Below are positions 25,104 to 34,023 of a stretch of DNA of 64,000 nt, one piece after another. The notes beneath the pieces are model-generated. The model was not told where the DNA came from and ran no database searches. It saw only the letters and a list, made by a program, of their open reading frames with translations. Location: positions 30,071-94,070 of the forward strand of contig JALHMY010000028.1 of the NCBI GenBank assembly GCA_022843805.1, in the 5' to 3' direction. Position numbers and translations under genes: made by a program. How positions within the stretch are numbered: position 1 is the first letter of the stretch; every line of letters starts with the position of its first letter. This DNA comes from Fuerstiella sp. Its GTDB lineage: Bacteria > Planctomycetota > Planctomycetia > Planctomycetales > Planctomycetaceae.

Positions 25104-26543
25104 ATGTTCCTTAAACAATACTATCTCGGCTGTCTGGCTCATGCGTCTTACATGATCGCGGATGAGAAAACCAAAACTGCCGCTGTCGTCGATCCACAGC
25201 GTGATATTGAACAGTATCTGGCCGATGCGAAGGCCGCTGGATACACGATCAGGTATGTTTTCCTGACACATTTCCATGCCGACTTCCTTGCCGGTCACAT
25301 TGAACTGCGGAATCAGGCCGGGGCTCGAATTTGTCTGGGCGAACGAGCGGGCGCGGAGTTTGATCATACGGCGCTGAAAGATGGCGACGTGATCGAATTT
25401 GGCGACGTTCGAATTCAGACGATGGAAACCCCCGGACATACTCCGGAAGGCATTTCACTTCTGGTGTTCGATCTCGCCGCGAGTGCCTCAGTTCCAAACG
25501 CGGTATTGACCGGCGACACGTTGTTTATCGGCGACGTGGGTCGGCCGGACCTGCTGGCTTCGATCGGTGTGACCGCCGATGAACTTGCTGAGATGTTGTA
25601 TCACTCGCTCGATAAATTGCGACGTCTGCCGGACGCAACCCTTGTCTATCCGGCTCATGGAGCGGGCTCGTTGTGTGGCAAGTCGCTGAGCAAAGAAACC
25701 GTATCGACCATCGGTGAACAGAAGAAGTTCAACTATGCTCTGCAGCCAATGCCGTTTGAACAGTTTCGGGATCTCGTCGCCAGTGAGCAACCGGAAGCTC
25801 CGGGCTATTTTGTTTACGACGCCATCAAAAATCGACAGGAACGCCCGGGCCTGGAAAGCATCATGCAGACATCCTTGAAGGCACTCAGCCTTGAAGAAGT
25901 CATCAGGCTGCGGGACTCGGGTGCGCAGCTGGTCGATGTTCGTGAAGCGGCCGACTTTGAAGGAGCGTACCTGGCAGGTTCGATCAATATCGGACTCAAG
26001 GGCAAGTATGCCACCTGGGCCGGTTCCATTCTGAGCCACGACGCGCCGATAGTTGTCATCGGTGATGGTGACAACGAAGAGGAGGCTGTGATGAGACTGG
26101 GACGCATCGGGTTCGACAACGCCGTTGGTTATCTGAAGGACGGCATGGAAGCATTGAATGATCATCCGGAGCTGATTCGCAAAGTGTCACGTATCACAGC
26201 GGCAGCATTGTCAGAACAAGGATCGTCGAACGAAAAGCCGTTCGTGCTGGACGTACGTTCGGAGAAGGAATACGGCATCGTGCATCTGGCCGATAGTTAC
26301 AACATCCCATTGACTCATGTACGCGAACGCATCGCGGAAGTTCCAGCGGATCGGTCGGTTGTGGTGCATTGCGAAGGAGGATATCGCTCGGCGATTGCCT
26401 GCAGTCTGCTGACTCAGGCTGGCCGCACGAACGTGTCGGACATGGTTGGCGGAATCAAGGCCTGGATCGCAACGAAGCTGCCAACGGTTCCGGAGAGCAC
26501 GATGACCTGCGGCACGAAGATTTGTGAAGTGGTGTCGGCTTAG
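25104..26543 (+). CDS. persulfide dioxygenase-rhodanese (CstB/ETHE1-like)
   Basis: A 479-residue fusion starting at the ATG at 25104 after CAGGAG. Residues 1-240 form a metallo-beta-lactamase-fold persulfide dioxygenase: FLTHFHADFLAGH (His56, His58, Asp60, His65), METPGHTPEG, LTGDTLFIGDVGRPDL and VYPAHGAGS supply the non-haem iron site. Two rhodanese domains follow. The first (about 275-360) has DVREAADFEGAYLAGS but reads VIGDGDNEEEA at the active-site loop, so it lacks the catalytic cysteine; the second (about 380-470) has DVRSEKEYGIVHLA and VVHCEGGYRS with the cysteine. The enzyme oxidises glutathione or low-molecular-weight persulfide to sulfite, which the next gene's product could export. 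The role follows from family and context. Confidence 0.9.
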   Translation: MFLKQYYLGCLAHASYMIADEKTKTAAVVDPQRDIEQYLADAKAAGYTIRYVFLTHFHADFLAGHIELRNQAGARICLGERAGAEFDHTALKDGDVIEFGDVRIQTMETPGHTPEGISLLVFDLAASASVPNAVLTGDTLFIGDVGRPDLLASIGVTADELAEMLYHSLDKLRRLPDATLVYPAHGAGSLCGKSLSKETVSTIGEQKKFNYALQPMPFEQFRDLVASEQPEAPGYFVYDAIKNRQERPGLESIMQTSLKALSLEEVIRLRDSGAQLVDVREAADFEGAYLAGSINIGLKGKYATWAGSILSHDAPIVVIGDGDNEEEAVMRLGRIGFDNAVGYLKDGMEALNDHPELIRKVSRITAAALSEQGSSNEKPFVLDVRSEKEYGIVHLADSYNIPLTHVRERIAEVPADRSVVVHCEGGYRSAIACSLLTQAGRTNVSDMVGGIKAWIATKLPTVPESTMTCGTKICEVVSA

Positions 26544-26598
26544 GCTCTCTGCCGCTCGCCAGTCTTTTTATTAACCGTCTCAGAAAAGGAGCATCAGG

Positions 26599-27441
26599 AT
26601 GACATTGCTTAGCCTGCTATTTGGCTCCATCGTGGGACTTTCGCTGGGGCTGACCGGCGGAGGCGGCGCCGTCTTTGCCGTTCCTTTGCTTGCGTATGGC
26701 ATGGGATTGCCGGCTCGCGAAGCTGTGGCGATTTCGCTGGTGTCCGTTGGTCTGACGTCATTCGTGGGTTTCCTGGGAAAGTGGCGAAAAGGCGAAGCGG
26801 AATTGAGAACCGGCCTGTTGTTTGCTTTCGCCGGAATGTTGGGAGCGCCATTTGGTTCATGGGTTGGCCGCCAGATTCCAGAGGCGTGGATGATGCTCAT
26901 GTTATCCGGGCTTATGCTCACGATCGCATGGAAGATGTGGCAGAAGAGCAGTCAAACAGCGGCCCAGTCGCAGGTTTGTGTTCCTGTTGAGTCAACGGGA
27001 ATGCAGGCAGAGGGCTATGCCAGCGATGGCCCACGTTGTCAGCGGAATGCAGCAGGTCAGCTCATTCTTACCAGTCGATGCGCTCGGTTGCTGCTGATCG
27101 TTGGAGTGGCGTCAGGGATTCTCTCCGGGATGTTTGGCGTCGGGGGAGGATTCATCATCGTCCCTGCTTTGATCCTGTTCAGCAGCATGTCGATGTCCCG
27201 CGCTGTTGGGACTTCGCTAATGGTGATTTCGCTGGTCAGTGCATCAGGAATTGCTTCGCAGTTATGGATCGGCCAGTCCGTCACCCTCGACATCACCGCA
27301 TTCTTCGTTACCGGTGGATTGTTTGGACTGGTCGTGGGACAGTCGGTTGCTCATCGGCTTTCGGCTTCAATGCTGCAGCGAGTGTTTTCAGTGGCCATTC
27401 TCCTGGTGGCTGCGTTTGTAATCGTCAAAAATCTTTCGTAG
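26599..27441 (+). CDS. TauE/SafE-family sulfite exporter
   Basis: A 280-residue integral membrane protein with AAAAGGAG before the ATG at 26599. The two halves each begin with the family's glycine-rich signature: IVGLSLGLTGGGGAVFAVPL at the N-terminus and ILSGMFGVGGGFIIVPAL at about 175. Around eight membrane segments are apparent, with a hydrophilic loop at about 115-155. In a sulfide-oxidation operon the likely cargo is sulfite made by the persulfide dioxygenase. Related to, but clearly different from, the TauE-type gene at 52659. Confidence 0.88.
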   Translation: MTLLSLLFGSIVGLSLGLTGGGGAVFAVPLLAYGMGLPAREAVAISLVSVGLTSFVGFLGKWRKGEAELRTGLLFAFAGMLGAPFGSWVGRQIPEAWMMLMLSGLMLTIAWKMWQKSSQTAAQSQVCVPVESTGMQAEGYASDGPRCQRNAAGQLILTSRCARLLLIVGVASGILSGMFGVGGGFIIVPALILFSSMSMSRAVGTSLMVISLVSASGIASQLWIGQSVTLDITAFFVTGGLFGLVVGQSVAHRLSASMLQRVFSVAILLVAAFVIVKNLS

Positions 27442-27452
27442 AAGTGGGTTCG

Positions 27453-28649
27453 ATGTCTCAGACCATTCATCATCAGGTCGTCGTCGTGGGCGGAGGCACC
27501 GCCGGAATCTCAGTTGCGGCAAGACTCACAAACGGCTGGTTCAATAAGCGCGACGTCGCAGTCATTGAGCCGGCCGACACTCATTACTACCAGCCGCTCT
27601 GGACGTTAGTCGGCGGCGGTGTCGTGCCAAAAGAGGTGACCGGCCGGCCGATGAAGTCCGTGATGCCAAAGCGAGTTCACTGGATCAAAGATGCGGTGGC
27701 TGAGTTTGAGCCGGACAGGAACCTGATTCGAACTCGGGACGGTAAAGTCATCACGTACGATTGGCTGGTCGTCGCCGCAGGCCTGCAGATTAACTGGGAA
27801 ATGATTCCTGGACTCAGGGAGACGGTTACTCGCAACGGAGTCTGCAGTAACTATTCGTATGAGACCGTTGACTCCACCTGGCAGAACATCAGGAACTTCA
27901 AGGGTGGCACGGCCATTTTTACCATGCCCTCAGGCGCTGTGAAATGCGGAGGTGCTCCGCAGAAGATCATGTATCTGGCAGACGAAACGTTTCGCAAAAA
28001 CGGGGTACGAAAGGGCAGCACGGTGATGTTCACAAGCACTCTGCCCAACATTTTTGCGGTTGAACGTTATCGCAAGACCCTCGAAGAGGTCGTCAGGCGT
28101 AAAGAAATCGTCTGCCATTTTCGTGAAGAACTGATCGAGGTGCGGGGCGAACAACATGAAGCGGTTTTCAAACACCTCGACACCGGGGACGTCGTTACTC
28201 GTAAGTTTGACATGCTGCACGTCACTCCACCGATGGGGCCACCTTCGTTTCTGGCGACGAGTCCTCTCGCTGACAAAGATGGCTGGGTCGACGTTGATAA
28301 AGCGACCTTGCAGCATAAGCGGCTTTCGAATGTGTTCGCGATTGGAGATTGTTCGAACCTTCCCACCTCAAAGACCGGTGCTGCGATTCGAAAACAGGCT
28401 CCCGTGCTGGCTGGAAACCTGATTTCAGCGATGAGCCGTCAGACGTTGTCTGGAAAGTACGATGGCTACACATCGTGTCCGCTGGTTACCGGATATGGTA
28501 AACTTGTGATGGCAGAATTCGACTACGACAAGAACCCGGAAGAAACGTTTCCCATCGACCAGTCGAAGGAACGCTGGAGCATGTGGCTTGTGAAGCGATA
28601 TCTGCTGCCGCAGCTGTATTGGCATGGCATGCTGAAAGGCTGGATGTAA
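27453..28649 (+). CDS. sqr: sulfide:quinone oxidoreductase (type II-like)
   Basis: A 398-residue FAD enzyme. I start it at the ATG at 27453, 11 bases after the exporter stop; a longer open frame overlaps that gene and is not needed. VVVVGGGTAGISVAARL is the Rossmann FAD motif, and VFAIGDCSNLPTSKTG the second FAD-binding motif. Two cysteines, Cys131 (NGVCSNYSY) and Cys165 (AVKCGGAPQK), match the redox pair of SQRDL/type II enzymes. The C-terminal part (WLVKRYLLPQLYWHGMLKGW) is amphipathic and suits membrane-surface attachment. It oxidises sulfide to persulfide/sulfane sulfur and passes electrons to quinone, feeding the rhodanese and dioxygenase encoded upstream. Last gene of the operon. Confidence 0.9.
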   Translation: MSQTIHHQVVVVGGGTAGISVAARLTNGWFNKRDVAVIEPADTHYYQPLWTLVGGGVVPKEVTGRPMKSVMPKRVHWIKDAVAEFEPDRNLIRTRDGKVITYDWLVVAAGLQINWEMIPGLRETVTRNGVCSNYSYETVDSTWQNIRNFKGGTAIFTMPSGAVKCGGAPQKIMYLADETFRKNGVRKGSTVMFTSTLPNIFAVERYRKTLEEVVRRKEIVCHFREELIEVRGEQHEAVFKHLDTGDVVTRKFDMLHVTPPMGPPSFLATSPLADKDGWVDVDKATLQHKRLSNVFAIGDCSNLPTSKTGAAIRKQAPVLAGNLISAMSRQTLSGKYDGYTSCPLVTGYGKLVMAEFDYDKNPEETFPIDQSKERWSMWLVKRYLLPQLYWHGMLKGWM

Positions 28650-29333
28650 ATGGCATACGTTGACAATAACCAGCCGCGGGGAAACTGAACACCGCCATGA
28701 GTCGCGAAGATCACTGGAATTCCAGCAGGACAAGAACAGAGTCTCTCAGGCAAGAACTTCTCTCTTACGTTCTTTTCGCGAACTCGACAACAAAGGTTGA
28801 AGATTGCGATGAATTGACATCATTTTGACGCAGTCAGGATCCTGTGCATTTACGCCGCCACCAAAATGGAACCAAAGACTTTTGAGAACAACACATTCCT
28901 GCGTACGTCTGATAGCCCACATTATTCGACTGATCCCTGATTTGTCGGTTTTTCTCACTCAGGAAGCCCTGGTGGACCCCGGATTGTCGACGACTGAGAC
29001 AGGGCTGGCCAGCCCTGATTTGATCCGTTGTACGATTGAATCAGGAATTTATCGAAAACGCGGAAAATCAAAGGCGGGTAATGGGACGCTAAGCGGCTTC
29101 TACATGGTAGGCGTGACGTCAGCGTCAATTCGGATTGTTGCAGGTTCTCAACACGCTCAATCGCTCAATCGCTCAATTGTCGCGGCTGAGTGAAATCTGT
29201 AAGGAATCCCTCAAGTACAGCTGGGCCGGATTCCCATGGCCTTCCGGCGCGTCAGGTCCGAATCGTGTCCAATCAAAACATCGTTCAGCGCCAGAAACGC
29301 TGAATCGACTCTACATGAAACTGAGAGACAGCT
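28650..29333. other. intergenic, one perfect palindrome
   Basis: A 684-bp gap without a convincing gene. CAGGGCTGGCCAGCCCTG at 29000-29017 is a perfect 18-bp palindrome. A tandem TCGCTCAATCGCTCAAT lies at about 29160. The promoter of the LEPR-like gene is expected here but not identified. Confidence 0.5.
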
Positions 29334-31289
29334 ATGCTCTGGAAAAACAGCCGACGCTCTTGCACGACTAAACTGACTACTGCGGTTGCATATGCGTGTG
29401 AAACCGTGGAAGCGCGAGTTGTTCTCTCGGGTTCCAGTCAGTTGGCCGCTGTTCTGACCGGGGTGACTGCCGGTTTTGGTGAGGCCGAGTATCGGGACGA
29501 CAACGGTGACCGACGCCTCGAACTTCGCGTCTATAACGCAACTCCGGGTTCCTATGACGTGACCGTGGGCGGGCAGGTTGTTGCTCAGATCAGCGTCAAT
29601 ACGAAACGAGTTGGCAGGTTGGAAATGCGTGACAGCTCTGGTGGCGGAAACCGCCTGCCGTTTCCTCCGAACTGGCCTGCCGTGTCTGTGGGAACTTCGG
29701 TTCAGATTGGAAACCTCTACTCAGGAAATCTTGTTGTCGAAGGCGAAGACAGTCGCATTGAAGAGAACGCTACGGTCCGTCTGGTGGGAGCGAAGGGCGA
29801 GTACCTCGAATCTGAGTATGAAGCAGAGCAGGAAGATGGCAATGTGACTGTTCGTCGTTTTGAACTTCATGTTCGAAATCTGACACCATCACAGCAGTTT
29901 GCATTTCAGATCAATGAACAGACGGTCCAATCGATCACGACGGATGCTCTCGGAAATGCGAACCTGCAGTATTCCGACAGAACTCGGCCAGGTTTCACAG
30001 CCTTTCCGGCGGGCTTCCCGGCCATCACAGACGGCACTCAATTCTCCATCGGTACCGTGTTTTCTGGCGCCTATGCGACGGCTCCGGTTACACAGGCACC
30101 GATTACCGATGGTGGCGACCACCTGCATCTGAACCTGTTCGGAACTGGCACGATGAAGGGGCAGGCCGTTTATGAAGCGGTCCCGGGTGTCGGCGGTGCT
30201 GTTCGCCGCGAGTTCAAAGTGGAGCTTTGGAATGGCACACCGGGAGCGTCCGTTCCGGTCAATGTTGGCGACCAGCAGGTCGGTACGATCCTGATCAACA
30301 GCAAGGGCTACGGCAAACTCGCATTTGAAGACGGCAGCGTCCAAAAGCCATTCCCGGCGAACTGGCCAGGAGCCAGCGTCGACACCATTGTGACTGCTGG
30401 TAATGCTCTGACGGGCGCATTCACCGGAGTTGGACAGACTCTGTCACCTCTGGAAGACAACGCTCGCGAAGCCTACGAACTTGATCAGACTCTGGGACTG
30501 CAGGCCCTCACCACGATGTACGAAAACTGGGGAGGGCGCGGCGAAAAGTGGTTGCAGGGCAAAGGTTCGTCCTGGTATTTCATCACACCGGACGGAACTC
30601 TCTACCGCTGGGACGGAAAGGCCGGCGCCAACGGACAGAGAATTGCTGTGCTCGACGACTCGCTGCATGCCAGCCCCGAACTGCTCCATGAAGCTGAGGC
30701 TCCGGATGTGATCGGCACAGACGATCGTCTGGTTCGTGCAGAAGCGACGGAACTGGATCGCGAGTTGAATCTGACTTCAGCGGCTCCCAGTACGACCAAC
30801 TGGGGCGGACTGGCCGAAAAGTGGTTCAGGGGAAATGCTCAGAAGTGGTATTTCATGACTCCTGACGGAACACTCACCCGCTGGGATGGATCCGGCAAGG
30901 CGAAAGGCACGGTTGTCGGAAATCTGGACGAACGATTCCATGAACGCCCGGAACTTCTCACCGAAGCCGAAACACATCTGACGGAAACCGAGAAGGCGTT
31001 TGCTGCTGATCGGGGACTTGAGTTGTCTGCGGTCCGCAATGAATTCAACAATTGGGGTGGCGAAAACGAAAAGTGGGTCAAGTCAGCGTCTCAGTGGTAC
31101 ATCGTGAAGCAGGATGGCGGCCTGTTCAAATGGGACGGACGTCGAGGCGCTTCCGGTACTCGTATTACTACCCTGGCGAAGAGGTACTACGACGACACTT
31201 CTCTGCTCGTCAATGCAGCCTCCGCGGGAGATATGGAAGTGGAAGCAGCCCTCGACGATGTGTATGTCGATCTGCCTGATTATCTGTAA
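29334..31289 (+). CDS. LEPR-like repeat protein, probable cell-surface protein
   Basis: A 651-residue protein. Near the N-terminus, ACETVEARVVLSGSS (about 22-36) resembles the planctomycete LEPR-XLL motif (LE.R.LLS) found at the start of large surface proteins. The body has two kinds of repeat. Three beta-rich units of about 105 residues (roughly 38-145, 146-255, 258-370) each share 'A..EY......RR..EL.V.N.TPG....V.....V..I..N..G...L' and end in 'FP.NWP..S.GT....G...SG'. Three shorter units near 398, 489 and 573 share NWGG..EKW..G...WY..TPDGTL.RWDG. These may be substrate- or wall-binding modules. No enzyme motif is seen. The gene stands alone between intergenic stretches. Confidence 0.75.
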   Translation: MLWKNSRRSCTTKLTTAVAYACETVEARVVLSGSSQLAAVLTGVTAGFGEAEYRDDNGDRRLELRVYNATPGSYDVTVGGQVVAQISVNTKRVGRLEMRDSSGGGNRLPFPPNWPAVSVGTSVQIGNLYSGNLVVEGEDSRIEENATVRLVGAKGEYLESEYEAEQEDGNVTVRRFELHVRNLTPSQQFAFQINEQTVQSITTDALGNANLQYSDRTRPGFTAFPAGFPAITDGTQFSIGTVFSGAYATAPVTQAPITDGGDHLHLNLFGTGTMKGQAVYEAVPGVGGAVRREFKVELWNGTPGASVPVNVGDQQVGTILINSKGYGKLAFEDGSVQKPFPANWPGASVDTIVTAGNALTGAFTGVGQTLSPLEDNAREAYELDQTLGLQALTTMYENWGGRGEKWLQGKGSSWYFITPDGTLYRWDGKAGANGQRIAVLDDSLHASPELLHEAEAPDVIGTDDRLVRAEATELDRELNLTSAAPSTTNWGGLAEKWFRGNAQKWYFMTPDGTLTRWDGSGKAKGTVVGNLDERFHERPELLTEAETHLTETEKAFAADRGLELSAVRNEFNNWGGENEKWVKSASQWYIVKQDGGLFKWDGRRGASGTRITTLAKRYYDDTSLLVNAASAGDMEVEAALDDVYVDLPDYL

Positions 31290-31621
31290 ACGAGACAAGC
31301 CAGGGGTGGCTGTCCACTCGTGAGTTGACAGTCTCTCAAATACCAGCTGATATTGAGCAGGCAACATAACGCCTTCTCCGCACACAGCAATGTGTGAGGA
31401 CTGGGAACTTGGAACTCTGTTTCTGAATGAATCCGTCAGACTGGGATCAGACGAAGCGGCTGCGGCAAGCGTCAAAAAGGGGTTCCAGGATGAACTCTGT
31501 CGCAAAGATAAGGACACTCGTTTCTTCATGGGAACATTCTTCCCGTACAACACGTGGCTTGTGCTGGGCGTTTTCTGGCCTCCGAAAGAAAAGCAGCAGA
31601 CCTTGTTCTAAGTCTGTCGGC

Positions 31622-31898
31622 TCAAACGACTGAACCAAACGTGTCAATTGGGCAACGTTTGGTTTCACTAATGGTTGCCGGTTTTCCTGACAACCATTTC
31701 AAATGCAAATCAGTGTTGACCGCTGATGACAGACCACCCACGGATGAGCCGGTTAGCCCCAAAATGCCGACAGCCGCAACCCCTGTCATCGTAAGACGTT
31801 AGACAAGGATCGCGGCTGTCTGAGTGCCATTGATAATGCGGAGAGACAGGGATTCGAACCCTGGATACCCTTGCGGTACGCCGGTTTTCAAGACCGGT
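31622..31898. repeat. left copy of a ~275-bp direct repeat (att-like)
   Basis: Starts TCAAACGACTGAACCAAACG and runs through GGTTGCCGGTTTTCCTGACA, a GACAGCCGC hairpin and the 3' part of a tRNA-Ser, ending CAAGACCGGT. The same order, with scattered differences, occurs at 44436-44709. Homology stops at the anticodon stem, a usual crossover place for tyrosine recombinases that target tRNA genes. The intact tRNA is at the other copy. Confidence 0.85.
31839..31898 (-). pseudogene. 3' fragment of tRNA-Ser
   Basis: Reading the minus strand, the sequence runs from the anticodon stem (ACCGGTCTTGAAAACCGG) through the variable arm and T arm (GGTTCGAATCCC) to the acceptor 3' strand TCTCTCC. The 5' acceptor strand and D arm are missing, so it cannot make a tRNA. 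Confidence 0.88.
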
Positions 31899-32052
31899 TT
31901 CGATTTGACGTAAGTGCTAGCAACAATAAAGAGTTACGAATAGAGGCTTCAGGCAAGGTGCCGCTATTGATGCCACATCGACACTACTGCGTTTAGCTGC
32001 AGAATTTTCAGCGACTCGTCCATCGATACGACCTTCATTCTCCCGCGAGAAT

Positions 32053-32811
32053 TCACTGCGAGCATTCGGCTGACATGTGACTCGGGATAGGATGAAACTC
32101 TTCGCCACTACAGGGTCGAAAGTTGTCGGGCCAGCAGGCGTTCATACGGCACAGCAATCGGTTCTGAAACGGCGCATCCGGGTTGACGCTGGCGACCGTA
32201 ACGTGAAGAAAGTCAACGTCGCATTCCTGCACCAGGTTCCACACGTCTCGGGCCAGGTACCGTGGAACATAGCCGATCACCATGCGATCCTCTTCTGTGC
32301 GGACAGCAACAGCATGTGGATCGGTTGAGTTTTGAAAGTCAGCCATTAATTTCAGTGATTCGTTCGGCTCCAATCGCGCAATGCGGTCGACAACCGCAGA
32401 AGTCATCCAGCGGATTCCGTGCAGGAAGAACTTGTTGCGATAACATCCTTCAGCATCGGGAACCGGACACGGAAATACCTCAATCGCATCGGTCTGCCGA
32501 ATCCCCTCAGTCACACCCAGTACGACAATCGGATCCGGCGGGTTGTCTGGATCAAATCCGCTCCACCGGAGATATGCATCGTACTCTGGTCGTGATGACG
32601 GCAGCAATCGATTTGAGAACAGCGGGAACAGTTCCTCAGATTCGTAAACCTTCTTCAGGTCGTCCATACCCGAGAACGTCCGAAATCCCTCTCGCTTTGC
32701 GCCCTGGGTGTAGCAAAACCGATATAGTCCATCATCGTGTTCAAGCCGACCGACTGGCCGCCAACCGGCATGAGCCGCGACAGGTCGCCAGGCGACAAAT
32801 AATGAATTCAT
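32053..32811 (-). CDS. HIRAN-domain partner of HipA-like kinase
   Basis: A 252-residue protein whose ATG (32811) overlaps the TGA of the upstream kinase gene as ATGA, so the two are translationally coupled. Residues 1-110 (MNSLFVAWRPV ... GWRPVGRLEHDDGLYRFCYT, then VYESEELFPLFSNRLLPSSR) resemble the N-terminal subdomain of HipA proteins. Residues 145-230 (FFLHGIRWM ... IARLEPNESLKLMADFQN, DPHAVAVRT, IGYVPRYLARDVW) match a HIRAN domain, a DNA-end or modified-DNA binding module found in helicases and nucleases. The pair therefore looks like a split HipA in which the N-terminal part is fused to HIRAN. Possible roles are kinase restraint and DNA-damage sensing; both are inference. Confidence 0.72.
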   Translation of the reverse strand: MNSLFVAWRPVAAHAGWRPVGRLEHDDGLYRFCYTQGAKREGFRTFSGMDDLKKVYESEELFPLFSNRLLPSSRPEYDAYLRWSGFDPDNPPDPIVVLGVTEGIRQTDAIEVFPCPVPDAEGCYRNKFFLHGIRWMTSAVVDRIARLEPNESLKLMADFQNSTDPHAVAVRTEEDRMVIGYVPRYLARDVWNLVQECDVDFLHVTVASVNPDAPFQNRLLCRMNACWPDNFRPCSGEEFHPIPSHMSAECSQ

Positions 32812-33734
32812 TCTGTGACCTTTAAATCCAGCAATCGCTTCTGATTCGTTCTCAAGAGTTCCAGCGTGAACAATTTGCATATCTCCGACATTCTGACACC
32901 TGGAATGCGATCCACAATCATTTGCACCGATTCCGAGCCCACTGCCCGCAGTCGATCAAGCCAGGCGGCCGCAGCGACAGGAGCACATCTGGCGAAAGCC
33001 AGAAATGCCTCACTCAATTCTAGAGAGCGCCTGTGATCAAGTGAACCATAGAAAGCACTTCGGCCTTTTCGGACAAACGCGGCCACCGTCCGATTTCCGT
33101 CGCTTGTAGACAGCCGTTCCTGTCGCTCAGAATCCAGGAGATTGCGGGCCAGTGCTGCTCCATGGTCGAAAGTTGGTGCCAATCGCGTCGTATTGGTATC
33201 CCGAATGGCACCCCAGTTCTCGTGATGTCGATCCTGATTCGCGACCCAGGCATCGAGCATAATGTATCCGACGAACACATCCATGGCCGATTTCACGTCC
33301 ACTGGGACCCGAGACATCCAAATCGGATCCGGTGCCTCAAGGTTCAGTACCGTTTCGCGGACGTTTTGCACTGAATGCTGCCGGACCTTGAATCGCTGCT
33401 GCACGGGATACTCTGGGTCAATGGCTAACATCAGATCGTTTCCGAGTACAAGTTCCGCTGGCGATGGAGACATGTTCTCGCACACGACACCTGGACGAAT
33501 ATAGTGTTCCCCCTCAACTTCCGAAGCAAGTTCATACTCGACATGCGGAAGTCCAATCAACTCACAGAGTTCGCACACAATCTTCTCAGCCCAGTCTTCA
33601 CCGGTACCGCGATCATCCGCCTTGAAAAGATATCGCCGTCTGCCGTCTCTGAACCAGAATTTGGGTTTGCTTCCGACTGTTTCAACAGATTGAGCGTAGC
33701 TCCGATCGACTTTTCGGACTTCGAATTCTGGCAT
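32808..33734 (-). CDS. HipA-like serine/threonine kinase
   Basis: A 308-residue protein with the core of a HipA-type kinase: K38 in RRRYLFKADDR as a likely ATP lysine, the catalytic loop WVANQDRHHENWG (Asp168, Asn173), and FDHGAAL (Asp190-His191-Gly192) as the DFG-equivalent. The usual HipA N-terminal subdomain is absent and appears in the next gene instead. No HipB-type helix-turn-helix antitoxin gene is adjacent. HipA kinases phosphorylate glutamyl-tRNA synthetase or other targets to arrest growth; the target here is unknown. It lies divergent from the HNH nuclease gene, inside the segment flanked by tRNA-Ser repeats. Confidence 0.78.
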   Translation of the reverse strand: MPEFEVRKVDRSYAQSVETVGSKPKFWFRDGRRRYLFKADDRGTGEDWAEKIVCELCELIGLPHVEYELASEVEGEHYIRPGVVCENMSPSPAELVLGNDLMLAIDPEYPVQQRFKVRQHSVQNVRETVLNLEAPDPIWMSRVPVDVKSAMDVFVGYIMLDAWVANQDRHHENWGAIRDTNTTRLAPTFDHGAALARNLLDSERQERLSTSDGNRTVAAFVRKGRSAFYGSLDHRRSLELSEAFLAFARCAPVAAAAWLDRLRAVGSESVQMIVDRIPGVRMSEICKLFTLELLRTNQKRLLDLKVTE

Positions 33735-34023
33735 ACGACTTTCATCCGCTGTGCAAACTCCGGCACATTTCTGATCATCCAGTTCCTCAAACCGGCAATT
33801 CTACCGGAACGAGGAGAAAAAACACTCTCGCCTTTAATCCGAATGTCGTGGCGATGTGATGGCAGCAAAAACTGGTTCCGGCACGCAATCTGGCACAACG
33901 ACTGTTGTCACATAGGTGTGTTGGAAGTAATGCGAGGTTCTGCCAGTGTCGTGCATTTGTAATAATCAAAGGTGTCGTTTTTTGCACGAACGCATCCCAT
34001 TTCGAAATGCCTGAGTGAATAAG

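Noticed and set aside
31390..31611. A 73-codon plus-strand frame with a hydrophobic FPYNTWLVLGVFWP stretch before the tRNA-Ser repeat
   Set aside because: No recognisable family, no clear ribosome-binding site and overlapping frames of equal length on the other strand; it may be a fragment of a lost gene, but I cannot support it.
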